From Astragalus membranaceus (Eukaryota; Streptophyta; Magnoliopsida; Fabales; Fabaceae), in the NCBI GenBank assembly GCA_039519185.1, contig CM076851.1, forward strand, positions 30,897,825-30,961,824: a stretch of 64,000 bases of DNA, in the 5' to 3' direction. This document shows positions 35,282 to 47,046 of this stretch, in pieces (position 1 is the first letter of the stretch; each line of letters opens with the position of its first letter). A model generated the notes under the pieces. The model ran no database searches and was not told the DNA's origin. It was given only the letters and a program-made list of their open reading frames with translations. A program made the translations under genes and the position numbers.

Positions 35282-36944
35282 CTAATTTTCTGCTAACCCA
35301 GATTTGAGCCTTTTGCTTGCTCTCGTGGGTGCAGGGGCTACCTTGGTGGACTTCTTCTTTGTGGGCTGCTGTGGCTTTTTCTTTTCTGTTGCTACAGCGC
35401 TAGGCGCTGTAGCCTCCCTCTGAAGTGCCACTGCTTCCTTGGAAGCTGCCATCTCAGCAAGCTTCTCTACTGCTTCCATCTCTGCATTAATTTCAGGAGG
35501 CTCCTTCTCAAATGCAGCTGTCTTAGCAGACTAGCCTTTAGGCGCTGTAGCATCATCCGCTACAGCCTCAACCTGTACTTCCTTAGCTTCTTCTGCCTGC
35601 ACATCTGCCAGCTTGGCACTAGGGTTTCTCTTTGCTGCATGGTGGTGTTGGTGTATGGTGAACTGGTTGGATGGGTGATTTAGGTGTTTCGGGGATGGTG
35701 GTGGGGCTTGATGGTGGTGTTGAAGGTTTGACTGGGGATTTGTGGGGTTTCTTTGGGCTAGGGGTAGGGTCACACTGTATTTCTTCTTCCTCTTCACTCT
35801 CAGCTTCTTCCTCACTTGAATCTTCCTCCTCTTCTTCACTCACTAGTTCCCTCATTACTGTCTTCGTCTCTTCTTCATCCTCCTCACTAATATCCTCCAT
35901 CTCTTCAGAGTTCAAAATTTCTTCCTCCTCAGTGCTCACCTTTTTCTTCTTTTTAGCAGGGCCCCTCTTTTGTTTCTTTGCTGGGCTTCTAACTCTTTTC
36001 TTCTGCTCTTGCCTGCGCTCTTCTTCCTCCACTCTCTTACTTGGCTCTTCTTCAATTAGCCAATCAGGGAACTCTGGTGGCTGCACAGTGGATTTTCCCT
36101 TTGATATCTCAGAAAACATAGCTTTTTCCCACTCAAACTTTTCTTTTACAAAGTGACAGAGGGACTGTTGCTGGAGCGTCAGGCGCTGTAGCAGCATAGC
36201 ATCACCTGATGCTGCAGCAGCAGGCTTCTTCCCAGGCTTGAATACTGAGGGGAAAGCTCCCAATGGTGACCTTCTGACCTCTCTTGCTTCTACCTCCACT
36301 TATGCATTTATGCAAAGCTCAGTGATTAAACAAGGGAAGTAAATGTTACCTCCACTTTTCACCCTACACTTCTCAATCTCCCTTGAGATGAGCTTCCCTA
36401 CATCAATCTGCTCTCCTGCCATGATAGCATCAATCACAATAAGTATTTCCTTCTCCACAAAAGTGGTGTGTGAAGTTGGAAGCAAAGAGTGTTTGATGAA
36501 GTTACACCACATGCTGGCCTCATCACACAAACACGCCTTTTTCAGCTTGTATTCAGCACCAAATTTATCCCATTTGGATCCTTCTACACAGATCCTTTTT
36601 CTCACTCCCTCCATCTCAGCTTTCCCCCAAGTTTTGACCTTGTTCTCTATCGCCTTTCCATGGTAGCCAAGGCGGAACACATCATTTATGGTTCTAGCAT
36701 CAAAATTAATGGCTTCACCCCTAACCAATGAATAGGTTTGGGGTTTGCCATTCTTGGGCTCTGGAATACCTGCGTAAAAATCCCTTACCAAAGATACCAC
36801 ATACTGCTTGCGATGCTTGACAAAGTGCTCCCAACTCAACGCTGCAACAGTTGCTGTGAAAGCGTCAGATGCTTTGTCAATCTTGAATCCTCGCTCAACA
36901 ATGAACTCCATGCTCTAGAACTTCTTTGAATCAGCACTAGCCAT
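35282..36944 (-). pseudogene. Extra ORF after pol (Transposase_32-like, then acidic/basic tail)
   Basis: The probable start is ATG at 36944 (MASADSKKF), followed at once by a TAG; ATG 36911 (MEFIVERGF) reopens the frame. Residues from 36911 include WEHFVKHRKQYVVSLVRDFY, VRGEAINFDARTINDVF and LCDEASMWCNFIKHSLLPTS, the pattern of the 'putative plant transposon protein' domain found in Athila elements. After a stop at 36300 the frame continues with basic (KKQKRGPAKKKKK) and acidic (SEEEEEDSSEEEAESEEEEE) runs, then proline-rich sequence, further frameshifts, and an end near 35282. Such ORFs are sometimes called env-like by position, but I see no signal peptide or membrane helix. Confidence 0.7.
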
Positions 36945-37356
36945 GGCGGTTTTTGATGATCCTTCTTCTGCGTTTGATCTCTTTTCAGATGTCTTGAGGG
37001 AAACTTAATGGATGTGACCGTTGCAAGTGTCGTGATGGAGAGAGAGGGCTTGACGTGACTAAATTGTGCATAGAGCAGTTGAGATAAGACTGCCAAGTGC
37101 CACGTCACACTTGCACCTTTTTCAGAGTTTGACTTTTTCCAATTATATCACGCAGCAACCGCTATAGCACTATAGACACAGAAGACGTTATAGCGCTAAC
37201 TGCTACCACAACAACTTCAGAATATATCTTCCCAACTGTACAGGTTCACGCCTACACAAAATTAAAATCAAAACACAAAAATGGGTTAATTCAAAACCTT
37301 GGGTTGCCTCCCAATAGCGCTTGCTTTAAGAGTCTTCAGCCAGGCTTCCTCTTTTG
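36945..37356. other. Spacer between integrase and extra ORF
   Basis: Contains gctatagc-type units (37160-37210) and a pyrimidine-rich stretch on the minus strand. No gene seen. Confidence 0.5.
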
Positions 37357-38711
37357 TTAGAGGTCTTTGAGTTCAATAGTGGTCTTGTCCCTGACCACTT
37401 GTTCACCATGGTACTGCTTTACTCTTTGGCCATTCACCTTGAAGGTGGTGTTGGTTGCTTCATCAAACGAGTCATCAGCACCATGTGGGTACAATTTTAC
37501 CAATCTGAATGGGCCTGACCATCTGGACTTGAGTTTCCCTGAAAACAGTCTAAGTCTTGAATTAAATAATAGCACTTGTTCTCCTTCATCTAGCTCTCTT
37601 CTTTGCATCTTATGGTCATGCCAAGCCTTGGTCTTTTCTTTGTAAATGGCTGAATTTTCATAGGCAAAGTGCCTAATCTCCTCAAGCTCATTCAACTGCA
37701 GTAGCCTAGCTTCTCCTGCCCTGTCATGATCAAGGTTGAGCCTTTTGATAGCCCAATGAGCTTTATATTGTAATTCAATAGGCAGGTGACAAGCTTTTCC
37801 ATACACAAGCCTGTAAGGTGACATTCCCAATGGAGTTTTGAAGGCTGTCCTGTAGGCCCATAAAGCAACATCCAAGTGCAGTGACCATTCCTTCCTTGTA
37901 GGACCCACCATTTTTTCAAGCATCCTCTTGATTTCTCTATTTGACAATTCTGCTTGACCACTTGTTTGAGGGTGGTAAGCAGTAGCAACTTTATGCTTGA
38001 CTCCATATTTGGCTAAGAGGGTCTCAATCAGCTTGTTGCAAAAATGAGAACCTTCATCATTGATGATAGCTCTAGGAGTTCCAAACCTGGTGAAAATGTT
38101 CTTTTGAAGGAATTTGCTCACTGGCTTAGCATCATTGTTGGTTAAAGCAACAGCCTCAACCCACTTTGATACATAGTCCACTGCCACTAGGATATACAGA
38201 TTGCCATGAGAAGGAGGGAAAGGTCCCATAAAATCCATTCCCCAAACATCAAAGAGTTCTATCTCTAAAATGTTGGTTAAAGGCATCTTATGTTTGTTGG
38301 AAATGTTCCCTGTCCTCTGACACCTATCACACCTTTTTACCATATCTTGAGCATCCTTGAACAATGTAGGCCAATAGTACCCTGATTGCAGTATCTTTGC
38401 AGCTGTTCTGGTTCCCCCAAAATGCCCACCACAAGGTGCAGCATGGCAATGCTGTAGCACTTGATATTGTTCCTCTTCTGCAAGGCACCTGGAAGAACCT
38501 CTTTTTCTGCTGGTAATTCATGTTTGCAGGCACCACCTTGCTAACTAGAAAGTTTACGATGTCAGCAAACCAAGGTGCTGAAGCATCAGATGCTATAGCT
38601 CCTGGCGTGTCAGCTCTAACCGCTACAGCGTTTGATGCTGTAACAGTTACTGCTAATAACTTCTCATCTGGGAAATATTCTTTGATTTCACCTTCTGTTG
38701 CACCTGCATTT
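37357..38711 (-). pseudogene. Athila-type integrase
   Basis: A 367-codon frame from 38460 covers the zinc-binding HHCC region (HCHAAPCGGHFGG, CDRCQR) and the catalytic core: first Asp in VWGMDFMGPF, second in INDEGSHF, Glu in GQAELSNREIK. The C-terminal part has YGKACHLPIEL and LFNSRLRLFSGKLKSRWSGP, as in Athila. The upstream segment up to 38711 (FPDEKLLAVTVTAS, MNYQQKKRFF) is in another frame, so there is a frameshift near 38465. The core itself looks uninterrupted. The inserted SDA-like residues at 38576-38645 come from the 15-nt palindrome repeat. Confidence 0.85.
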
Positions 38712-41175
38712 TGTAACGCCCCAAAATAATTCAAGTATTTATTTAATTAATTTAATTAGGTGCTATAGTGGTTAGTTATATTAAAATAATAAATAGAGTA
38801 TTTAATTTAACTAAGAGGTGGTGGTTAGTAAATAAGGGAGTGATGTTGGTAATTCCGGAGTGGTAGGATTGGCCCAAGCCCAAGCCCATTGACTTAGGCC
38901 TAGGCGCATATGGAGCAAGGGTTAGTGAAGGGGGCTTATTCGCGAATTGGAAAGGAAAAGAAAAGAAGGGATCATAAAATAGAGAGAAGGGAAAGAAAGG
39001 AAGTCGCAAGTGAGAAGAGTGAGAGAGAAGAGGCGCGACGTGTTCTAGGGCAAGGGAAGGGGGTTCGCGTGGAGCTTCAAGGAGAGGAGAGCTTGGATTG
39101 TTGGTGACTTTGGTGAATTGCTAGGAGCCTTGTGAATTCTTCAATTACCAAAGGTTAGGGGGCTCTCTTTTATTCATAATAACCTATAAGATTAGCAATC
39201 ATATGAGTTAGGTTTAGGAATAGTTAATTGCTTGATTTTGATGTTGTTGATTGAATTGTGGTGTTGTTTCATGTTATGTATGACGTTGAATTTAAATTGG
39301 TGATGCTATGTTGATGGGTGTTGAGATGAATTTTGATTACTAATGGTGTATGTAGGGTGTTTGTTATGTTGACCCAATGGAATTGAATAAAAAAAATATG
39401 AGAGTTGTCACACTGTTTCGGTTTTCTTGAAACTGGGACTGTTCGATTAGTCCAAAAATTTCGTGTTTAATTGTTCTTGAAAATAGACTTCACTCCGGTC
39501 GTTTTGGCGCTGGTTTCGTTCGATTTGGAGTTGTGTAGCTCTAGTTATAGGCTCCACAAGTTAGGTCAATAATCTGGGAGTATTCTGGACATAGGTTCTG
39601 TATTTTTGAAACTGGAAACCTTTCGTTTGTCCAAAAATTATAGGACATATTTTGTTAGAAAATAGACTTAATATTGGTCATTTTGGCACTGGTTTGGTTA
39701 AGTTTGGATTTGTGTAGCTCAAGTTATGAGTCTCCAAAGTTAGGTCAAATTTCTGGAAGTAATCTGTGAGTATAAAAAGGGTTGCTGTTGCTGTTTTTTC
39801 AAGGTTGCTGTCACTGTTTTCCCTTAAAGTTGCTGTCACTGTTTTTCCAAGTTGCTGTCACTGTTTTTTTAAAATGTGCTGTTGCTGTTTTTAATAGGTT
39901 GCTGTCACTGTTTTTCAAAATGTGTTGTTGCTGTTTTTAAAGGGGTGCTGTTGCTGTTTTTAAAATGTACTGATGCTGTAATTTTAATGGCGTTGTTGCT
40001 GTAATTTTGATGGCACTGTTGCTGTATTTTTAATGTGCAGTTGCTGCTGTTTTTATGTTGCTGTCATTGTTTTTCCAACTAAGCTGTTGTTGTTTTTCCA
40101 ACTAAGCTGTTGCTGTTTTTGCTAAATGTTGTTGTTTGTTGTTTATTTTAAAATGTTGCTGTTTGCTGTATACAATTGGTGTTGTTTAGTCCCTTGTGAC
40201 AATTTAGTCCGTATAATTAGTTGGTTATTGGTGTAACTAGTGTGCTGGCCTAGAACAATTAATTTGGAGATGTAATGATGGTGATATAAATAAAATGGTG
40301 TGAATAAATATTGGTGAGTGGGGTCTATGACCTTCGTTGGTGTTGGTGAAGTTAATAAAAAATTATTGGTGAGCTGATTAACTATTGGTGAGCATGCTAT
40401 TGCATAATTATGGTGATTTTGGTGTGTATGGTGCATGGTTCATGGCGTCGCATAATCATGTGCATTATTGGTGAGCAGAAGGCTTTGGCCTTATTATAAA
40501 TTGTTGGTGAGCAGAAGGCTTCGGCCTTATTTTGGTGAGTGCCCTCAAGGCAAATTATTGGTGATGATGGATCCACATGCATATGCCCTAGGAGTTGGGT
40601 TGCATTGCATGCATTATTCATACTTTCGGTGTTGTTTTCTGATTGATGTAAAGTAACGGTGTATGTTGTTATTGCTGTGATTTGGTGTTGTTAGTTGCCT
40701 TTCTAATATGATGTTGATCTTATTTGTTATTATTTATGTAAAGAGACTCACCCTACTGCTTTTGTGTTGCTTCTCATGTCGGCAACGTGCAGGTGATAGC
40801 GAGTGAAGGTGATCTAGTACCATCTTTCTAGTTGGTCGAGTCGGCTCTGATACGTAGCACCGGGGGGCGTTTTAGCTTACCGTTTTATTTAATTGATGTT
40901 ATTAAACTATTTACTTGGTGATGTAACCTAATGTGTTGAGATCTGGTGTTCTCCGCTGCGATGTTTATATACTTATGTTGACGTAAGCTAAACCGAATAT
41001 TATGTTGACTGTGGTGCTATGTATTATGCACTTTATGACTTTATATATTAATTTTGGAGATATCATACGTTGTTGTTTGTTTAAATGTGGCACTCTCTTG
41101 CGGCTGCACTGAAAGGTTTTTGGAAACTCTGATTTTAAATTAATTAAATAGTAGTTATTAGAAGGGGGTGTTACA
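38712..41175 (+). mobile_element. Solo LTR, chromovirus (Tekay-like) type, 2464 bp
   Basis: It starts tgtaacgcccc, ends gggggtgttaca, and is flanked by cattt (38707-38711, 41176-41180). It lies within the Athila-type pol, between RNase H and integrase. Plus orientation is inferred from a purine-rich transcript-like block and donor-like aaaggttagggg near 39145. Shared landmarks with 16627-18922 (gtgcaggtgatagcgagtgaagg, gtcgagtcggctctgata, then a gggggcg run) show the same family in opposite orientation. Confidence 0.83.
39780..40160. repeat. ttgctgtcactgttttt tandem repeats
   Basis: About 15 imperfect copies of gttgctgt(c/t)(a/g)ctgtttttnaa with a variable period of 20-35 nt lie inside the solo LTR. 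The purpose is unknown; slippage is the simplest explanation. Confidence 0.7.
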
Positions 41176-43003
41176 CATTTTCTCCTTCAATTCTAGACAA
41201 ATGGTCAGCAACTTGGTTCTCCACCCCCTTTTATCACGAATTTCCAAATCAAATTCTTGGAGGAGGAGAACCCATCTAATTAGCCTTGGCTTTGCATCTT
41301 TTTTTGAGATCAAATACTTGATGGCCGAGTGATTTGTAAAAACAATAACTTTTGTGCCCACCAAGTATGATCTAAACTTGTCAAATGCAAAGACAATAGC
41401 CAATAGCTCTTTTTCAGTGACTGTGTAATTCAATTGAGCTTCTATAAGTGTTTTGCTGACATAATAAATTGAATGAAAAACTTTATCATACCTTTGCCCT
41501 AATACAGCTCCAACAGCATAGTCACTGGCCTCACACATGAGCTCAAAAGGTTTACTCCAGGTGTTACAATGACTGGTGCAGTTACCAAAGCTGTCTTTAG
41601 TTTTTGGAAAGCCTTCAAGCATGCTTCATCAAAGATAAAAGTTGTGTCATGCTGTAGCAGCTGACATAGAGACTTTGAGATTTTTGAAAAGTCTTTGATG
41701 AACAGGAGGTAGCTTCTCAATGACTTCAATCTTTTCTCTATCCACTTCCAATCCCTTCTTGGAGATTCTGTGCCCCATACCCTTTTGCACCATGAAGTGA
41801 CATTTCTCCCAATTAAGCACTAGGTTTGTTTCTTCACATCTAATCAAAATTTCCTCCAAATTGGCCAAACATAGATGGAATGTCTCCTCAAATACAGAGA
41901 AGTCATCCATGAAAACTTCCATGGATTTTTCAATGAATTCTGAGAAGATTGCCATCATACATCTCTGGAAGGTGGCAGGGGCATTGCACAGTCCAAATGG
42001 CAATCTTCTAAAAGCAAATGTGCCATATGGACAAGTGAATGTTGTCTTCTGCTGATCTTCAGGGACTATTGCTATTTGATTATAGCCAGAATAGCCATCT
42101 AAAAAGCAATAGAATTCCTTCCCTGCTAGCCTATCCAGCATCTGGTCAATGAAAGGTAAAGGGAAGTGATCCTTCTTTGTAGCTTTATTGAGTCTCCTGT
42201 AATCCATGCAAATCCTCCAACCTGTAACTGTTCTTGTTGGTATCAGTTCATTCTTTTCATTGGTTATCACTGTTACACCTCCTTTCTTTGGAACACGCTG
42301 CACAGGACTAACCCATGCACTATTTGAGATAGGGTAAACAATGCCTGCATCTAGACACTTGATAATTTCTTTCTTCACCACCTCTTTCATGATGGGATTG
42401 AGTCTTCTCTTCCCTTCAATACTGTTCTTGGAGTTTTCTTCCAACACAATTCTATGCATGTAGATGGTTGGGCTAATCCCTTGAATGTATGACATTTGCC
42501 ACCCAATTGCCCTCTTATGCCTTTTTAGAGTGCTAATAAGATCATGCTCTTGCTCCACTGAGAGGTCAGAAGCTATGATGACAGATAAAGTGTTGTCTTC
42601 CCCCAAACAGGCATATTTCAGGTGGGTAGGTAACTCCTTCAATTCTAGGGTAGGTGGTTGCTCAATGGAAAGAATATTTTTTCTTAAGTTTGAGTTTTCT
42701 TGCTCAAGTGACTCATATCTTCTGGCCCAAACTTCCTTCACAGTCAATTCTGCATGCTTTGCTTCCTCTTCTTCGGGTTCTTGTTTCTCATTGTTGTCCA
42801 GAATCTTTCTCAAGTGGTCATTGCTTTTATGAAAATGTTTTTGAACCACTTGGTCAAGAGAGACCACAAATGAGCATTCTTCTGTGTTAGCTTCAGGCAA
42901 TTTCAAAGCATTGAGAACATTAAACTTGACTTCTTGGTCATTGACCCTCATGGTCAATTCTCCTTTTTGAACATCTATCAATGTCTTCCCCGTAGCTAGA
43001 AAT
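41176..43003 (-). pseudogene. Athila-type reverse transcriptase and RNase H
   Basis: From 43003 the frame gives the region after protease, then RT: WRICMDYRRLNKATKKDHFP, FLDGYSGYNQIAIVPEDQQ, FRRLPFGLCNAPATFQRCM and the catalytic box FMDD. A short deletion and two frame changes occur near 41700-41600 (SVKGIRSFLG-type linker largely missing). RNase H follows (FELMCEASDYAVGAVLGQR, YYVSKTL, YTVTEKELLAIVFAFDKFR, VFTNHSAIKYL) up to the solo LTR at 41175. Its product would copy element RNA into DNA; the deletion makes this copy inactive. Confidence 0.88.
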
Positions 43004-43329
43004 CACTAGTGCAAAAATGAGATTAGAATTAGACATTTAAAGTCAGGCGCTCAGATGCCTGACTACATAAGTAGACACGGTGGCAAACTTGTAATTAAGA
43101 GGGCAAACTCGCGAGTTTTAAAGTCAAGCAAATGCACGCCTGACTTCTAAAGTGAAAAATAGGAAAAAAATTAGACTTTAGAAGTCAGGCGTGTATTCGC
43201 CTGACTACATAAGTAGACACGGTGGCAAACTTGTAATTAATGGTGAAATTCTTTTTTCCTATTTTAGTACTTTAGAAGTCAGGCGTGTATTCGCTTGACT
43301 TCTAAAGTACTAAAATAGAAAGAAAAAAA

Positions 43330-44110
43330 AAAGAATTTCACTTACGCGTACCATATCTATCTCTACTCTCAGAACCCTTCTCACTCTTAGAACCCTCTTC
43401 ACTCTCAGATCTCCACGCCGTTCTCACCGTTTCCTCTCCCTCACGTCGTTCTCACCGTCGCCCTCATCAGAATACGAACCCTCTTCACTCTCAGATCTCC
43501 ACGCCGTTCTCACCGTTTCCTCTCCCTCACGCCGTTCTCACTGTCGCCGTTCTCACGCAGTTCTCACCGTCGTCGTTCTCACGCTGTTCTCACCGTCGCC
43601 GTTCTCACTGTCGCCGTTATCACGCCGTTCTAACCGTCGCCATTCTCACGCCGTTCTCAGCGAAGGTCTCTTCCAACACAATGAACAGGTATAATACTTC
43701 TTCCTTCTCAAAACTCTTCTCTGCTTCTCGCAGTTGAAAACCCTAATAATTTTCAAACACTGATTTTGCCTTTTTTCTTTGCTGTTTCTGGTGCGATCTT
43801 GATGAATCTTGACGCTACTCACACGGATCCTGCACAACGAGGGTAGAACCACCGTACTTGCTCCTTTTCATTTTCGGTTTTAAGGTTTTGCTACGAACAC
43901 AAAACCCTAACCTTCTGAATCTTGTTTCTGATTGCAGATCTACGAAGATCTGCTTGTGGAGATCTCCAAACAGGTATAAAACCGCACTTCAGTCTTTTCC
44001 TTTAATTTGTTTGAAGATCTGTTGCTGTTTGAGATGATTCTGACCTTCTTTTTTACGTTTCCGGGCTGCTGATCTTCACGCCTTGAAGATGCTATGGATA
44101 GCTTCGGTTC
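43330..44110 (+). other. Leader-like region of the gene-capturing CACTA
   Basis: Repeated ctcacgccgttctcaccgtcg-type sequence (43400-43660), then ATG-AAC-AG followed by gtataatac and further donor/acceptor-like sites (ttgcagatctacg, caaacaggtataa). It looks like the 5' end of a spliced transcript, possibly from a captured gene; its source was not recognised. Confidence 0.35.
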
Positions 44111-44245
44111 TCACCTTGAGAACAAGTACTTTCTCCCCTCTTTCCCTCTGTTTTTCTTTTCTGGATTTGTTTCAGTCACTGAAACACTGTAATCTGACTC
44201 TGTTTTATTTCTCTTTGTATGCGAGTATAACTTGTTATGGAAATA

Positions 44246-45600
44246 TGGTTCCAAAGGCTTCAACATTTCCTTCAGGAATTAAGGCTTTGGCTCACTATAT
44301 TCATAGGAAAAGTTTGAAGTTGGGGATCTATTCAGATGTCGGGTATATCAACACTTTAACCCTTACTTGACACATCCATGATTATTTATTCAAGCATTTC
44401 TGATCACTGACAATTAATTTTTTTCCTGCAGTAATCAAACATGCAGTAAACGTATGCCAGGATCACTCCAAGATGCAAAGACATTTGCTTCGTGGGTATA
44501 TTAATGATTGTGCATACATTATTTGAAAGTCGTTTTCCATTTCTATCAATTTAATTAAGGCTAAAGTGCTCTCGGGGTCCCTTATCTTTATTTAAAGTAA
44601 CGAATTAGTCCTTTATATTTTTTTTGTCCCAAATAAGTCTTTTATCTTTCAAATTTTTGACACATAAATCCTTTTCCGTTAACAGTGCTGATTTATTTGT
44701 CAAAAAAAGGATTTATGTGTTAAAAATTTGAAACATAAAGGACTGATTTGGGACAGAAAAGGATTTATGTGTCAAAATTTTAAAACATAAAGGACTGATT
44801 TGGGACAAAAAAAAGATAAAAGGCCAAATCGTTACTTTAAATAAAGATAAGGGAACCCGGGAGCACTTTAGCCTTTAATTAACTAACATATCATGTATAA
44901 TATTGCTTCAGGGAGTTGACTATTTGAAGTATGATAATTGTGAAAACCTTGGTATAAGCGTTAGGCAAAGGTATTTAGTTTATTATATCCTTCAAATATT
45001 AATGCAGATAACGATATGTGTGTGCTTATATTTCTTAGTTTTATAAAAAGTAGGGAAATTTATAGTTTTGTAAATTTTGCAAAATAGATACCCTCCAATG
45101 AGTGAAGCTTTATTAAAATCTGGAAGGCCAATCTTCTTCTCTATGTGTGAATGGTGAGTTGAGTTGGTACTGATGATGTTTCTAATACAGGGATTCTAAA
45201 TTACAATTAATATTCCATTTGTTTTTTCCTTAAACTTGTAAGATACTATGTTGCATGTTTATGAATAAATTCTTTATGAAACATATATAGGGGATGGGAA
45301 GACCCAGCAACTTGGGCCAAAAGTGTGGGAAACAGTTGGAGAACAACTGGTGATATTGAAGATAATTGGAAAAGGTGAGCACCAAAGTATTTCACAATAT
45401 TCATACTTTACTCAACAATTGACAAATGTCTTGGATATATAAAAATGATAACTTAGTTAAAGAAGTATCAACTCTGTAGAATAGATTATATCTTCATTAA
45501 TTAATTTTGTTAGATTTTGGGGAGCTAATTAATTTTACTCCCTCCTCCCTATAGCATGACTTCCATAATAGATGAAAATGACAAATGGGCATCTAATGTT
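44246..45600 (+). pseudogene. Alpha-galactosidase (GH27) gene fragment captured in CACTA
   Basis: Exons with consensus splice sites are at 44246-44342 (VPKASTFPSGIKALAHY, LKLGIYSD), 44432-44495 (TCSKRMPGSLQDAKTFASW), 44912-44970 (GVDYLKYDNCENLG), 45088-45153 (YPPMSEALLKSGRPIFFSMC), 45301-45374 (GWEDPATWAKSVGNSWRTTG) and the start of 45555-45726 (WASNVGPGG then TGA). The nucleophile Asp is in KYDNC and the acid/base Asp in RTTGD, so the centre of the active site is represented. The N-terminal signal region and everything after GPGG are absent, and TGA replaces the conserved Trp codon. The functional enzyme removes alpha-galactose from raffinose-type sugars and glycans; this fragment cannot. 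Confidence 0.88.
44559..44873. mobile_element. MITE with 9-bp duplication inside the captured gene's intron
   Basis: Ends ggctaaagtgctc and its complement, continuing as a long inverted repeat (ttatctttatttaaagtaacga), flanked by tttaattaa (44550-44558, 44874-44882). The 9-bp duplication suggests a Mutator-derived MITE. The interior repeats aaaggactgatttgggaca twice. Confidence 0.8.
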
Positions 45601-45609
45601 GGACCTGGA

Positions 45610-45726
45610 GGATGACGGGATGACGTTGATTTCTTTTCTCACTTGGAGATGCATATGAGGCAGGACAATCCACCTTTGTGTGGAAGAGACCACATGGCCT
45701 ATAGATCTGCCTACTTTCCTGTTAAG
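45610..45726 (+). pseudogene. Unidentified coding fragment fused to the galactosidase exon
   Basis: After the broken GPGG site the exon reads FSHLEMHMRQDNPPLCGR and AYRSAYFPVK, ending at a good donor aaggtatac. It does not fit alpha-galactosidase as I know it or ribosomal protein SA. It may be a third captured gene; I cannot name it. Confidence 0.45.
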
Positions 45727-46194
45727 GTATACCTAATCAATATTAAGCTGTTTATTCTTTCTGATATTACAAAGCACTAATTGCCTTTTCAATATAATTA
45801 TAGAGTTGGGTTAATATATTAGTAGAGGGAAGATGGAAGACAGCCCATATTTGTTCTTAAGATTAGAACTTAAGTAGCTAATGGTCGACTTGAATGGATC
45901 GGTGTTTTGCATAAACTACCTCCTGTCGCCCTGAAGAAATGATGCCCACTAATTGCATTGCTTGCTTTTTATTAGCAAAAATTTTGATGTTTTATATTCA
46001 AGTGTGTATGGCTTCGTGGACAAAGGTCATAAAGTGAACCGTAAAAACTTGCGAGTATTGTGCTTTTACAGATATTCAAGTGTTGTTTGTTTGTTGGTAA
46101 AACATCTGTTGTTTTTAATACTTTTTTTATTTGTTGAGTATGTTGAATTTGCAGGTTTCCACAAGTACATTGTCTGATATTTTCTTTGATGCAG

Positions 46195-46410
46195 GTGGAT
46201 TTATTCCTCTATAGAGAACCAGAGGAGGCCAAGCAGATAGAGGGAGATGAAGCTCCTGTGCCAGATTATGCTATTGCTGACTTCAATGCTTCTGCTATTC
46301 CTTCTGATGGTCAGTGGCCTTCTGCAATTGACCAACCTTGGACTGATGCTGCTCCAACACCTATTCCAGCTGTCCCTGCTGTCAACTGGGCTGCCCCAGA
46401 AACTGGGTGA
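46195..46410 (+). pseudogene. 40S ribosomal protein SA (RPSA/p40), last exon, captured in CACTA
   Basis: After the acceptor tgatgcag it reads VDLFLYREPEEAKQ, then PDYAIADFNASAIPSDGQWP and AVPAVNWAAPETG, then a stop at 46408-46410. The YREPEEAK block and the Trp/Ala-rich acidic tail are the C-terminus of plant ribosomal protein SA, which starts its last exon at about this point. Only this exon is present. The exon is intact and in frame, but no promoter or upstream RPSA exons are seen. Confidence 0.85.
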
Positions 46411-47046
46411 AGAAGACTCACACAGTTGTATGTGGCAAGAATATAGTAGTACATATTTGTCCTTCTTTTTGCTTAAACCACTTGTTTGTATATCTGAAGA
46501 AGCATTTTTATATATTTATGTATTAATTTTATTTATTGTCTTTCTTACTTTTTCCATTATATGTACTGCAATTTCACCTCAAAGGTTAAACCTATCATTA
46601 TATGGAGTTTTTGAATTTGTTAAAGAATTTGAATTATGTTGTTTTTGATTTATGGCACCATGAGGATAAATTAAAGCTACCAATTATTTTTTTTTTTTAC
46701 AAATGCACTTTTAAAGTCAGGCGCCATAAATGCTTTACTTGAAAACAGACTTACGAAGTCAGGCAATAATAAATGCTTGACTTTAAATCAGACTTACGAA
46801 GTCAGACAATAATAAATGCTTGACTTTAAATCAGACTTACGAAGTCAGGTGAAAAAATGCTTGACTTTAAATCAGACTTACGAAGTCAGACTCATAAATG
46901 CTTGACTTTAAATCAGACTTACGAAGTCAGGCTATCGCTTGACTTTAAAACACCTTACATACAAAGTCGACTTAATAAAAGTCAAGCGGGCGCCTGACTT
47001 TAAATCCCCTTTTCTCCTAACTTTAAATCCTTTTTTTGCACTAGTG

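Larger units (their letters stand above)
43020..47030. repeat. Subterminal repeats of the gene-capturing CACTA
   Basis: Left: aagtcaggcgtgtattcgcctgac and variants four times (43038-43330), including a ~75-nt hairpin centred near 43288 (ttagtactttagaagtcagg with its complement). Right: gacttacgaagtcaggc / atgcttgactttaaatcag about six times at 46760-46960. The middle of the element lacks them. Confidence 0.75.
43004..47046 (+). mobile_element. Gene-capturing CACTA element (alpha-galactosidase and ribosomal protein SA fragments)
   Basis: Both ends read CACTAGTGCAAAAA inward, with the 3-bp duplication aat (43001-43003, 47047-47049). Subterminal repeats of aagtcaggcg / cttgactttaaa fill 43030-43320 and 46715-47010. 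Between them no transposase is seen; instead exons with splice sites from an alpha-galactosidase-like gene (44246-45600), an unidentified coding piece (45610-45726) and the last exon of a ribosomal protein SA gene (46195-46410), all on the plus strand. It is inserted in the Athila-type pol region, after the protease LGRPF block. Length 4043 bp. Confidence 0.9.

Noticed and set aside
35282..36944. Retroviral envelope gene
   Set aside because: Only the position fits; there is no visible signal peptide, membrane helix or cleavage site.
46186..46410. Functional ribosomal protein SA gene
   Set aside because: Only the last exon is present and it is enclosed within a CACTA element.
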